DNA of 13,390 nucleotides from Bacteroidales bacterium (GTDB taxonomy: Bacteria; Bacteroidota; Bacteroidia; Bacteroidales; Dysgonomonadaceae), in contig JAAZMQ010000337.1 of assembly GCA_012798745.1 (NCBI GenBank), forward strand, positions 1 through 13,390, read 5' to 3'. The notes under the pieces are model-generated. The model was not told the origin of the DNA. It searched no databases and worked only from the letters and a program-made list of their open reading frames with translations. The position numbers were made by a program, and so were the translations under genes. This document shows positions 6,542 through 13,390 of the stretch, one piece after another (within the stretch, counting starts at the first letter, position 1; each line of letters starts with the position of its first letter).

Positions 6542-7624
6542 ATGATGAGAAACAACAATTATTGTGTAATTATGAGCGGAGGCGTGGGAAGCCGCTTCTG
6601 GCCTTTTAGTAAAGAACAAAAGCCTAAACAGTTTTTGGATTTTTTCGGAACAGGAAGATCGTTATTACAAAGTACTTTCGACCGATTTAAAAAAATTGTT
6701 CCTATTGAAAATATTTTTATCGTAACTAACGATGCGTATGCCGAAATAACACGGCAACAGCTGCCCGAATTATCGGATAGTCAGATACTCAGAGAGCCGA
6801 TGAGGCGAAATACGGCACCTTGTATTGCTTTTGCGTGTTATCGGATAAGAGCAATTAATCAGGATGCTAATATTGTGGTTGCACCTTCCGATCATTTAAT
6901 ATTAAAAGAAGATCAGTTTATTGCCGATATTAAAAAAGGTTTGGAGTTTGTGGCAAAAAATCCGGTGTTGTTGACTTTGGGTATTAAGCCGGGCAGACCC
7001 GAAACAGGTTATGGCTATATTCAAGTAAGTGAAGAGAACATCGATGGTATTCACAAAGTAAAAACGTTTACCGAAAAACCGGATCACGAATTGGCTCAGA
7101 AATTTTACGAAAGTGGCGAGTTTGTATGGAATTCCGGAATTTTTCTTTGGAATGTGAATACTATTTTGGAGGCTTTTAAAAATTATTTACCTGATGTTTT
7201 CAACAAGTTTAATGAGGGAAAAGATCTATTTAATACTCCTAAAGAAAAGGAATTTATTGATGCCTGTTTTCCTGTTTGTCCTAATATTTCTATTGATTAT
7301 GGTATTATGGAAAAGGCTGAAAATGTTTATGTCATAACTTCCGATTTCGGATGGAGCGATTTGGGAACATGGGGATCGCTTCATGAAATAGCAGAAAAAG
7401 ACGAAAACAACAATGCTTGTTTGAATTGCAAAGCTTTATTTTTTGAAAGTTATGGCAATATTGTTGCAATGAGCGACGGTAAAGTAGTTGTACTTCAAGG
7501 ATTGGAAGATTATATCGTGGCCGAATCGGATAACGCCTTGCTTATTTGTAAAAAAAATGAGGAACAGCGCATTAAACATTTTGTAACGGAAGTAAAATTT
7601 CGTTTTGGCGAGGAGTATGTTTAA
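6542..7624 (+). CDS. manC: Mannose-1-phosphate guanylyltransferase
   Basis: Makes GDP-mannose from mannose-1-phosphate and GTP in the cytoplasm, feeding mannose, fucose and related sugars into LPS, capsule and protein glycans. In the 360 residues I see the nucleotidyltransferase loop MSGGVGSRFWPFS followed by PKQFL (residues 11-32), APSDH with the metal-binding Asp (114-118), GYGYI (156-160), FTEKP (176-180), WNSGIF (196-201), SIDYGIMEKA (250-259) and DFGWSDLGTW (268-277). It ends without the cupin isomerase domain, so this is the single-activity form, not the bifunctional ManC/AlgA enzyme of about 470 residues. The frame could open at TTG 6539, but the two ATG codons at 6542 and 6545 are more likely; I chose the first. 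It is monocistronic, with a leader of about 110 bases, and ends convergently with glnN. Confidence 0.93.
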   Translation: MMRNNNYCVIMSGGVGSRFWPFSKEQKPKQFLDFFGTGRSLLQSTFDRFKKIVPIENIFIVTNDAYAEITRQQLPELSDSQILREPMRRNTAPCIAFACYRIRAINQDANIVVAPSDHLILKEDQFIADIKKGLEFVAKNPVLLTLGIKPGRPETGYGYIQVSEENIDGIHKVKTFTEKPDHELAQKFYESGEFVWNSGIFLWNVNTILEAFKNYLPDVFNKFNEGKDLFNTPKEKEFIDACFPVCPNISIDYGIMEKAENVYVITSDFGWSDLGTWGSLHEIAEKDENNNACLNCKALFFESYGNIVAMSDGKVVVLQGLEDYIVAESDNALLICKKNEEQRIKHFVTEVKFRFGEEYV

Positions 7625-7634
7625 ATAAATAGGA

Positions 7635-7679
7635 AAAGAACGATAAAATTAACTGTTACGGTTAATTTTATCGTTCTTT
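7635..7679. terminator. Perfect 19-bp hairpin between convergent manC and glnN
   Basis: The arms 7635-7653 and 7661-7679 are exact reverse complements (19 bp, beginning AAAGAACGATAAAATTAAC) around a 7-base loop. It starts 11 bases after the manC stop and ends 28 bases from the glnN stop, so it can fold in both transcripts. No uninterrupted T-run of 5 or more follows on either side, so ending may rely on the AT-rich stem or the hairpin may act as a 3' stabiliser. Confidence 0.75.
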
Positions 7680-7706
7680 ATTAATTTTGATAGAGTTGGC
7701 TTTATT

Positions 7707-9902
7707 TCAATTAGTAAACAAGAGTTCACGGTATTTGGGTAGTGGCCACATCTGATCGTCAACGACGAGTTCAAGTTTATCTACATGATAACGAATAATA
7801 TCGAAGTAGGGGAGAACGTGATCGTGATAAGCTATAGCTTTTTCTCGTGTATCTTCAATTTTATTGGCTATTTTTCGTGCTGCTACCATCTCGTCCACAT
7901 TTTTCTTGATAGCCGCAATATGTGTTGCTATTTCTTCGATAAGTGAAGTATCTTCTTTTGATAATTCATCAGCCTTTTCTTTTTCAAAAACAGTTTTCAT
8001 TTTACAAATATTGTCCAGCAAAACCGATTGATAGCGTGTAGCCACCGGAATGATATGATTAATGGACAGATCACCGAGAACTCGAGCTTCGATTTGAATT
8101 TTTTTGGTGTAAGTTTCCCATTTTACTTCATTTCGCGCTTCCAGTTCTTTTTTTGTCATAACTTTGGTGCTTTCGAACATTTTTACTGAGTGTTCTGAGG
8201 TGTAAGCATCGTAAATTAAAGGTACGCTGGTTTTGCAATCGAGACCGCGTCTTTCGGCTTCTTTTTTCCATTCTTCGCTGTAACTGTTTCCTTCAAACCG
8301 AACGGGTTTGCTTTCTTTAATATAGAGTCTGATGGTGTCGTAAATGGCTTCTTCTTTTTTCATTCCCTTTTTCATTTTTTTATCTACCTCATTCTTAAAA
8401 TCGATCAATTGGGCAGCTACGGCGGCATTTAAAACGATCATGGCCGTTGAGCAGTTTGCCGATGCACCCACAGCCCTAAATTCGAAGCGGTTGCCGGTAA
8501 AAGCGAAGGGTGAAGTGCGGTTGCGGTCGGTGTTGTCGATTAATACTTCGGGAATATGAGATACTCCTAATTTCATTTTTTTCAATTCGTTCACTGTAAT
8601 TTCATCATTTTCTGAGCTGTATTCAATTTTATCCAATACTGTTGAAATTTGCTTGCCAAGAAAGACCGAGATTATGGCAGGTGGTGCTTCGTTTTTGCCT
8701 AAACGATGAGCATTTTGAGCAGACATGATGGATGCCTTCAAGAGCCCGTTGTATTTATAAACAGCCATGAGGGTATTTACCAGGAACGTTACGAACTGAA
8801 GATTTTCATTGGCTGTTTTTCCGGGGGTAAATAATCCCACACCTGTGTCTGTACCAAGCGACCAGTTATTGTGCTTACCTGATCCGTTGATTCCGTCAAA
8901 CGGTTTTTCGTGAAGCAGAAGTTTGAAATGATGCTTGGTCGCGATTTTGTTCATCAATGTCATTAACAGTAAATTTTGATCTACTGCTAAATTGGTTTCA
9001 CCGAAAATAGGGGCAACTTCAAACTGATTAGGTGCAACCTCATTATGTCTGGTTTTCAATGGAATACCATATTTGTAAGCTTCGAATTCCACTTCACGCA
9101 TGAAAGCAGCCACCCGTGGAGGAATTGCGCCAAAATAATGGTCTTCGAGTTGTTGATTTTTGGCACTCTCGTGTCCCATCAAAGTTCTCCCCGTAAGTAC
9201 CAGATCCGGGCGGGCTTCGTATAATGCCTGATCGACAAGGAAATATTCTTGTTCCCATCCCAGATACGAATATATTCTTTTTACATTGGGATCGAAGAGT
9301 TTGCAAACTTCAACGGCTGCCTTATCTATGGCCGATAGTGCTTTTAGTAAAGGGGTTTTATAGTCAAGTGCTTCGCCTGTATAAGAAATGAAAACGGTAG
9401 GAATGCACAGTGTGTCGTCCATGATGAAAGCCGGCGAAGAAGGATCCCAAGCTGTATAACCTCGTGCTTCAAATGTATTGCGGATTCCACCGCTGGGAAA
9501 GCTGGAAGCATCAGGCTCTTGTTGTGCAAGAAGTTTTCCTGAAAAAGTTTCGATAACATCCACATCAGATCCTTCTGCATATTCGATAAACGAATCGTGT
9601 TTTTCAGCAGTTCTGTCTGTCAATGGTTGAAACCAATGCGTATAATGTGTTGCACCCATTTCAAGTGCCCACATTTTCATGCCCACGGCTACATGATCGG
9701 CAATTTCTCGTTGAAGGGTTACCCCTTTATCAATAGCTTCCAAGACAGTTTGCATCGTTTCTTTGGAAAGGAATTTAACCATTTGTTTTTTATTAAAAAC
9801 ATATTTTCCGTAATATTCGGATGGCAATTTGCCGGGAGCCGAAATTTCCACAGGCGAGTGTAGTGATGCTTTTTCTATTGCTTTAAACCGTAATGTCGAC
9901 AT
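7707..9902 (-). CDS. glnN: Glutamine synthetase type III
   Basis: ATP-dependent condensation of glutamate and ammonia to glutamine, the main entry of ammonia into metabolism. At 731 residues it belongs to the large GSIII class first described in Bacteroides fragilis, not the 450-residue GSI. Visible catalytic-domain features are LGWEQEYFLV (214-223) with metal-binding Glu217 and Glu219, NEVAPNQFEVAPIFG (287-301), GSGKHNNWSLGT (340-351) with the substrate-loop His344, DNTDRNRTSPFAF (456-468) and NRFEFRAVG (471-479). The N-terminal 150 residues and the C-terminal helical extension are GSIII-specific. GSI-type adenylylation would not be expected. It has a candidate -7 box about 70 bases upstream and a hairpin in the leader. 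It follows psd on the same strand after 125 bases, so read-through is possible, but a separate promoter is more likely. No amt or glnK is nearby. Confidence 0.97.
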   Translation of the reverse strand: MSTLRFKAIEKASLHSPVEISAPGKLPSEYYGKYVFNKKQMVKFLSKETMQTVLEAIDKGVTLQREIADHVAVGMKMWALEMGATHYTHWFQPLTDRTAEKHDSFIEYAEGSDVDVIETFSGKLLAQQEPDASSFPSGGIRNTFEARGYTAWDPSSPAFIMDDTLCIPTVFISYTGEALDYKTPLLKALSAIDKAAVEVCKLFDPNVKRIYSYLGWEQEYFLVDQALYEARPDLVLTGRTLMGHESAKNQQLEDHYFGAIPPRVAAFMREVEFEAYKYGIPLKTRHNEVAPNQFEVAPIFGETNLAVDQNLLLMTLMNKIATKHHFKLLLHEKPFDGINGSGKHNNWSLGTDTGVGLFTPGKTANENLQFVTFLVNTLMAVYKYNGLLKASIMSAQNAHRLGKNEAPPAIISVFLGKQISTVLDKIEYSSENDEITVNELKKMKLGVSHIPEVLIDNTDRNRTSPFAFTGNRFEFRAVGASANCSTAMIVLNAAVAAQLIDFKNEVDKKMKKGMKKEEAIYDTIRLYIKESKPVRFEGNSYSEEWKKEAERRGLDCKTSVPLIYDAYTSEHSVKMFESTKVMTKKELEARNEVKWETYTKKIQIEARVLGDLSINHIIPVATRYQSVLLDNICKMKTVFEKEKADELSKEDTSLIEEIATHIAAIKKNVDEMVAARKIANKIEDTREKAIAYHDHVLPYFDIIRYHVDKLELVVDDQMWPLPKYRELLFTN

Positions 9903-9924
9903 AGTTAGATATATAATTTTTGAT

Positions 9925-9945
9925 TTGAGATTTCTTCAATCTCAA
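9925..9945 (-). promoter_or_regulatory. Hairpin in the glnN leader
   Basis: TTGAGATT and AATCTCAA form a perfect 8-bp stem around a 5-base loop. It lies between the candidate -7 box (9971-9978) and the glnN ATG at 9902, ending 22 bases before the start codon. It could be a protein-binding site, an RNA structure affecting translation, or chance. Confidence 0.4.
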
Positions 9946-9970
9946 TAACTTAGTTGAAATAATAACGATA

Positions 9971-9978
9971 CAAAAATA
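9971..9978 (-). promoter_or_regulatory. Candidate -7 promoter box for glnN
   Basis: On the minus strand TATTTTTG matches TAnnTTTG and predicts a transcript start near 9965 with a leader of about 60 bases. I do not see a TTTG at the correct -33 distance, which could mean an activator-dependent promoter or a wrong call. Confidence 0.45.
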
Positions 9979-10027
9979 GCGATATTTTCTCGAAACTCGG
10001 TAAAGTATCTTAATTCACAAATTTGTA

Positions 10028-10708
10028 TTATTTAATTTTTAGATTTTTTTGAGGCAAGCGAGCCAAAAAGGTTTTGTTTGCACGTACTTCTTGTTTCATT
10101 GTGACTAGAATCTCGCTGTCAATGGGGAGAAAAACGTCCACACGAGAACCTAATTTTATAAATCCCAAAGGATCGGCAATATTATAACTTTCGCCCTCTT
10201 TTACATAAGTTACGATGCGTTTCGCTATAGCTCCGGCTATTTGTCGTGTTAGTATCCGATGGCCATCGGGTGTTTCAAAAATGATATTCGTTCGTTCGTT
10301 ATCTCTACTTGATTTGGGTAGATATGCAGCATGAAATCGCCCCATATCGTGAGATAAATGGATTACTTTCCCGGTTACAGGAACCCAATTTGAATGTGCA
10401 TTAAATAGCGTCATGAACACAGATATCTGGATACATTCTTGTTGCAGAAAATCTTTCTCAAATACTTTTTCTATGGTTACGATTTTTCCGTCGGCAGGTG
10501 CATTCACCCACCCAAGGAGTTGTCCGGAGTATATTCTTTTTGGTTTTTTGTAGAAGTTTACCATTGTTGCGTAAAGAATTACGGTTACGGCAAAGATAAT
10601 AAAATTGAGAATCCTTACCGGGCAAAAGACAAACAGTATACTGTTTAGCAAAATAAATACAATTAGCCATTTAATAAGTACGCGTTTGCCTTCTTTGTGT
10701 ATTAACAT
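10028..10708 (-). CDS. psd: Phosphatidylserine decarboxylase (small, PSD-A type)
   Basis: Converts phosphatidylserine to phosphatidylethanolamine at the inner membrane. The 226 residues match the short PSD-A form rather than the E. coli form of about 320. It has two N-terminal hydrophobic segments (about 13-30 and 32-50), NAPADGKIV (69-77), the conserved region VTGKVIHLSHDMGRFHAA (111-128), and KLGSRVDVFLP (185-195). In the last, Gly187-Ser188 is the self-cleavage site that yields the beta chain and the alpha chain with its N-terminal pyruvoyl group. Its ATG overlaps the cvpA stop by 7 bases (ATGTTAA), so translation is probably coupled. No phosphatidylserine synthase (pssA) gene is in the window, although the two are often neighbours. 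I see no clear terminator after it. Confidence 0.95.
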   Translation of the reverse strand: MLIHKEGKRVLIKWLIVFILLNSILFVFCPVRILNFIIFAVTVILYATMVNFYKKPKRIYSGQLLGWVNAPADGKIVTIEKVFEKDFLQQECIQISVFMTLFNAHSNWVPVTGKVIHLSHDMGRFHAAYLPKSSRDNERTNIIFETPDGHRILTRQIAGAIAKRIVTYVKEGESYNIADPLGFIKLGSRVDVFLPIDSEILVTMKQEVRANKTFLARLPQKNLKIK

Positions 10709-11310
10709 AATTGTTTCCTGTTTGAATGAGGAATAAACATCCGATTTTGATTCTTCTGCAAAAAAGTGGGTAAAAAAGTTTGAATTGTTTTACCCTTGTA
10801 TTCTCCGGGAATGCATTGTTTCCAAATCTCTTTGTTTATGTACGGTACAAAAGTAGGGATAACAATTTGTATGCGTTCATAAAAAAATGAATTTTGTTTG
10901 GTTTCTTTTTTTATGATTTGCTCTTTCGGATCAAGTATCAATAGTATATTAAGAATCAGACTGAGTATTAGTGCAGTAGTTCCTATGGATATTACAGATC
11001 CTAATAATTTATTAAAAAAGCCAAGATGAATGATCGTTACGAATTTTTGTATGATGCTCCCACATAAAGATATGATTGCCATAATGATTGCAAATGCCGA
11101 AAGGTAAGAAATTACAGAAACTATATTGTGTGGCATTTTGGTGATTTGTGCAAACCATGGCAAGATGATTTTTGCTAATTGTCCCGCGAAAACGATTGCT
11201 AATATTAGGCCAACGAAATTTATCAATTGCCTGATTAATCCTTGCCTGAATCCACTTGCAAAGGCTCCGATCAATGCGATTGCTATAATGATGTCAAACC
11301 AATTTAACAC
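10702..11310 (-). CDS. CvpA-family inner-membrane protein
   Basis: Member of the CvpA (colicin V production) family: small inner-membrane proteins whose molecular role is poorly defined, linked in Proteobacteria to colicin V production, purF and envelope-stress tolerance. The 202-residue protein starts WFDIIIAIALIGAFASGFRQG, the characteristic first helix with its GxxxG-like end, and has four membrane segments at about 5-21, 28-48, 64-84 and 103-126. A soluble basic tail of about 75 residues follows. Start is GTG 11310, which overlaps the murI stop (GTGTTAA), and its own stop overlaps the psd ATG in the same way. It sits between peptidoglycan and phospholipid genes, which is consistent with an envelope role but does not prove one. 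Confidence 0.85.
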   Translation of the reverse strand: MLNWFDIIIAIALIGAFASGFRQGLIRQLINFVGLILAIVFAGQLAKIILPWFAQITKMPHNIVSVISYLSAFAIIMAIISLCGSIIQKFVTIIHLGFFNKLLGSVISIGTTALILSLILNILLILDPKEQIIKKETKQNSFFYERIQIVIPTFVPYINKEIWKQCIPGEYKGKTIQTFLPTFLQKNQNRMFIPHSNRKQLC

Positions 11311-12155
11311 AGTGTATCGATATTAATGTTTTGAGCTTCTATTTTTTTATTAAGGAAAAGTGATGCTTGTTGGGAGAATTTTTCAGGTGATTCGGTTGTA
11401 AAAAACCGGATAGTGCCGTTTTTTGTACATTTTTCATCCATTTCAGGGTGACAGGTAAGGTAAATTTTTAGGCTTTCGGCAACATACTTACCTTGAGCAA
11501 TTACGTGGATATGTTTCGGCAAGTAGTTTTTTATTTTTTTTTGTAGGAATGGATAATGGGTACAACCGAGAATGATGGTATCGATTTGGGGATCTTTTTT
11601 AAATAAACGGTCGATATGTTGTTTTACAAAATAATCGGCGCCCGGTTTATCGTATTCATTGTTTTCTACTAAAGGTACCCACATGGGACAGGCTTCGCCG
11701 ATGACAGTAAGATAAGGGTATAACTTTTTAATTTCCAGTTCGTATGATTGAGATTGAATAGTGCCTTCTGTACCGAACACACCTATATGACCGGTTTTTG
11801 TAAAAGCATTTATGTTTTCCGCTGTTGGTCGGATGATGCCTAATACACGTCGTTGGGGATCGAGAAGCGGAAGGTCGTTTTGCTGAATGCTTCGTAACGC
11901 TTTGGCCGATGCGGTGTTGCATGCCAGAATAACCAAATGACAATTTTGCGAGAAAAACCATTCGACCGCTTGTAGTGTGAATCGGTATACGACTTCAAAG
12001 GAGCGGTTGCCATAAGGAGCTCGAGCATTATCTCCTAAATAAATATAATCATATTGAGGCATCAATGAACGGATTTCTGACAATATGGTGAGCCCCCCGT
12101 AACCTGAATCGAAAACACCGATAGCACCTTCTTTTCGGCTAAAATTGTTTCTCAC
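11304..12155 (-). CDS. murI: Glutamate racemase
   Basis: Cofactor-independent racemase making D-glutamate for the second position of the peptidoglycan stem peptide, in the cytoplasm. The 283 residues carry IGVFDSGYGGLTIL (12-25) with active-site Asp16 and Ser17, LGDNARAPYGNR (40-51), LACNTASA (78-84) with catalytic Cys79, and LGCTHYPFL (196-204) with the second catalytic Cys198 and His200. The start is GTG at 12155; no in-frame ATG lies closer than residue 32, which would remove the first catalytic motif. The stop overlaps cvpA by 7 bases. ompH ends 41 bases upstream. A Skp/OmpH-MurI order is common in Bacteroidetes, usually preceded by bamA. Confidence 0.96.
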   Translation of the reverse strand: MRNNFSRKEGAIGVFDSGYGGLTILSEIRSLMPQYDYIYLGDNARAPYGNRSFEVVYRFTLQAVEWFFSQNCHLVILACNTASAKALRSIQQNDLPLLDPQRRVLGIIRPTAENINAFTKTGHIGVFGTEGTIQSQSYELEIKKLYPYLTVIGEACPMWVPLVENNEYDKPGADYFVKQHIDRLFKKDPQIDTIILGCTHYPFLQKKIKNYLPKHIHVIAQGKYVAESLKIYLTCHPEMDEKCTKNGTIRFFTTESPEKFSQQASLFLNKKIEAQNINIDTLC

Positions 12156-12196
12156 TGTGTTGTTTTGTTTTGGAGTTCAATATTATTAATACCCTA

Positions 12197-12715
12197 TTAT
12201 CTGATACCCAGTTTTGTTTTTACAAGCGGATTTGCATCTATGGCATTTGGGGTAACAAAAATTATAGCCGGATCGGCTAAGTCGTATATCACCATAAAGT
12301 TTTGTTCAATACCCACAATGCGTACAGCTTCCTTAATTTTTTCTTTAATGGGTTCCAGCAGAATTTTTTCTTGTTCCTCGATATCTTTTTGTGCCAATTT
12401 CATGAATTCGTGGATTTTATTTTCCAAATCGGTTAGTTCTTGCATTCTGCGCAGTTTAATGTTTTCGGCCATTGAACTTTGATAGGTTATGAAATCGGAA
12501 TATTTTTTATTGTATTCATTCTGCATTAGCTGCAATTCTTCCTTGTAACTATTGCTGAGTGTGATAAGTTTTTCGGTAGCTTTGGATTTTTCGGGAAAGG
12601 AATTAATCAGTTCAATCGTATTTACATAGGCTACCACATAAGCATTTTGAGCAATTGCGGTTGCGGTTAACACGAAAATGAGAGCACTTGCGCTTAATAG
12701 AACTTTCTTTGTCAT
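12197..12715 (-). CDS. OmpH/Skp-family periplasmic chaperone
   Basis: Skp-like chaperone that holds unfolded outer-membrane proteins in the periplasm on the way to the BAM complex. I place the start at ATG 12715 (172 residues) and not at 12802. The shorter form begins MTKKVLLSASALIFVLTATAIA, a clean signal peptide with likely cleavage after Ala20-Ile-Ala22, whereas the longer form would bury this behind 29 residues of atypical sequence. The mature protein opens with the family's AYVNTIELINSFPE, where many OmpH proteins have a YVD or VNM-like strand. Next comes a long charged coiled coil (about 42-130, the tentacles) and a returning strand with FMVIYDLADPAIIFVTP. The length fits Skp (about 160). 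It lies 167 bases after infB and 41 before murI. Bacteroidetes often carry two such genes in tandem; here only one is seen. Confidence 0.9.
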   Translation of the reverse strand: MTKKVLLSASALIFVLTATAIAQNAYVVAYVNTIELINSFPEKSKATEKLITLSNSYKEELQLMQNEYNKKYSDFITYQSSMAENIKLRRMQELTDLENKIHEFMKLAQKDIEEQEKILLEPIKEKIKEAVRIVGIEQNFMVIYDLADPAIIFVTPNAIDANPLVKTKLGIR

Positions 12716-12786
12716 AATAAATACAATTTTGTGATTTTTGTTTATTGCTTTCTCAGTTCGCCTGCAATTTATTTCTCTGTGTGTTG

Positions 12787-12820
12787 TAGCAGCATCTGTC
12801 ACTTTCGGCAGATGCTGCTA
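12787..12820 (-). terminator. GC-richer hairpin between infB and ompH
   Basis: The arms TAGCAGCATCTG (12787-12798) and CAGATGCTGCTA (12809-12820) pair perfectly over 12 bp around a 10-base loop. It lies 62 bases after the infB stop and 71 bases before the ompH ATG. Neither side has a T-run, so it is not a textbook intrinsic terminator. It may be a weak terminator, a processing or stabilising hairpin, or a structure in the ompH leader. Confidence 0.5.
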
Positions 12821-12882
12821 TCAAGGTAGAGAATTATAAATTACAATGTTAACTGGTTTTCAATATATTAAAGTGTTGCTTT

Positions 12883-13390
12883 TTACAATGTTTTTTTCAC
12901 CTCCACTTCTTCGTAAGATTCTATTGCATCGCCTATTTTTATATCGTTAAAATTCTTAATGCTTAATCCGCACTCATATCCTGCCGCTACTTCCTTCACG
13001 TCATCTTTAAAGCGTTTCAACGAATCCAATTCTCCGGTATAAATAACGATGCCGTCGCGGATGAGTCGGATTTTGCTTGTACGTTTTATTTTTCCATCTT
13101 TCACGATACATCCCGCAACAGTCCCCACCTTGGGGATTTTAAATGTTTCAAGTACTTCCAGATTGCCTGTTATTTCTTCTTTGATAGCGGGTGAAAGCAT
13201 ACCTTCCATAGCAGATTTTACATCTTCTATCGCATCATAAATAATGGAATACAAGCGAATTTCAACCCCTTCTCTTTCGGCTTCTTTGCGAGCTGTCAGT
13301 GAGGGACGTACCTGAAATCCAATAATAACAGCATCCGATGCTGCTGCCAGAGTAACGTCTGATTCCGATATCTGACCAACAGCTTTATGA
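12883..13390 (-). CDS. infB: Translation initiation factor IF-2, C-terminal part (5' end outside window)
   Basis: IF-2 is the GTPase that brings initiator fMet-tRNA to the 30S ribosome. Only the last 168 or so residues are present, covering the end of domain III (VGQISESDVTLAAASDAVIIGF, residues shown in two parts by the motifs SDVTLAAASDA and VIIGFQVRP) and the whole fMet-tRNA-binding C2 domain, with YDAIEDVKSAMEGML, FKIPKVGTVAGC, RDGIVIYTGELDSLKRF, KDDVKEVAAGYECGL and the ending YEEVEVKKTL. The frame is open through the right edge, so the gene starts beyond 13390; a TTG at 13254 is an internal leucine codon, not a start. It is a highly conserved single-copy gene and therefore a good phylogenetic anchor. 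It precedes ompH on the same strand. Confidence 0.97.
   Translation of the reverse strand, partial: HKAVGQISESDVTLAAASDAVIIGFQVRPSLTARKEAEREGVEIRLYSIIYDAIEDVKSAMEGMLSPAIKEEITGNLEVLETFKIPKVGTVAGCIVKDGKIKRTSKIRLIRDGIVIYTGELDSLKRFKDDVKEVAAGYECGLSIKNFNDIKIGDAIESYEEVEVKKTL

Noticed and set aside
10017..10026. ACAAATTTGT palindrome just after the psd stop
   Set aside because: Too short to form a stable hairpin and of a kind that arises often in AT-rich DNA; no T-run follows that would make it a terminator.
12165..12482. Plus-strand ORF of 105 codons
   Set aside because: It lies entirely antisense to ompH/murI spacing and ompH coding sequence, is Ser/Ile-rich as expected from the complement of a coiled-coil gene, and has no family resemblance.
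12716..12802. N-terminal extension of OmpH starting at 12802
   Set aside because: The extra 29 residues precede a perfect signal peptide and reach into the hairpin at 12787-12820; ATG 12715 is the better start.
1..13390. Mobile element, phage, CRISPR or defence island
   Set aside because: No transposase, integrase, direct-repeat array, toxin-antitoxin pair or restriction gene is seen; all large frames are accounted for by conserved housekeeping or envelope genes.

Overview
The window looks like ordinary chromosome from a member of the Bacteroidetes, most likely order Bacteroidales. The evidence is a moderate-to-low GC content, a 731-residue type III glutamine synthetase, an SPASM-type anaerobic sulfatase-maturating enzyme, tandem ExbD genes, few Shine-Dalgarno sites, and several promoters of the Bacteroidetes form TTTG-N19-TAnnTTTG. 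The genus cannot be fixed from the sequence alone.

Layout from left to right. (1) Two overlapping ExbD-family genes (42-1144, +) form the tail of a TonB/Tol-type energy-transduction operon that enters from outside the window, and end at a strong hairpin terminator. (2) Convergent to them is an anSME-type radical SAM enzyme (1226-2449, -). (3) Divergent from it is an InaA/WaaP-like sugar kinase probably acting on lipopolysaccharide (2602-3600, +). (4) Convergent with the kinase is a small RNA gene (about 3598-3697, -) that I read as the signal recognition particle RNA. It has a textbook Bacteroidetes promoter, and its terminator lies in the last codons of the kinase. (5) pepT and gcvT (3774-6105, +) lie 16 bases apart. 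(6) A tRNA-Leu(CAA) follows (6230-6313, -) with its own promoter and terminator. (7) A mannose-1-phosphate guanylyltransferase (6542-7624, +) has a long leader. (8) It converges across a perfect 19-bp hairpin on glutamine synthetase III (7707-9902, -). (9) A minus-strand block follows, in transcription order: infB 3' end, ompH/skp, murI, cvpA, psd (13390 down to 10028). The last three genes are chained by identical 7-base overlaps.

Functionally this is a housekeeping and cell-envelope neighbourhood: outer-membrane energy transduction (ExbD), LPS decoration (kinase), GDP-mannose supply (ManC), periplasmic chaperoning (Skp/OmpH), peptidoglycan D-glutamate (MurI), phosphatidylethanolamine (Psd), nitrogen and one-carbon metabolism (GlnN, GcvT, PepT), and protein synthesis and targeting (IF-2, tRNA, SRP RNA). 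I found no mobile element, CRISPR array, phage gene or defence system, and nothing that convincingly amounts to an undescribed system. The most useful less-obvious items are the SRP RNA gene, the hairpin in the glnN leader, the palindrome in the manC leader and the matched overlap junctions in murI-cvpA-psd.
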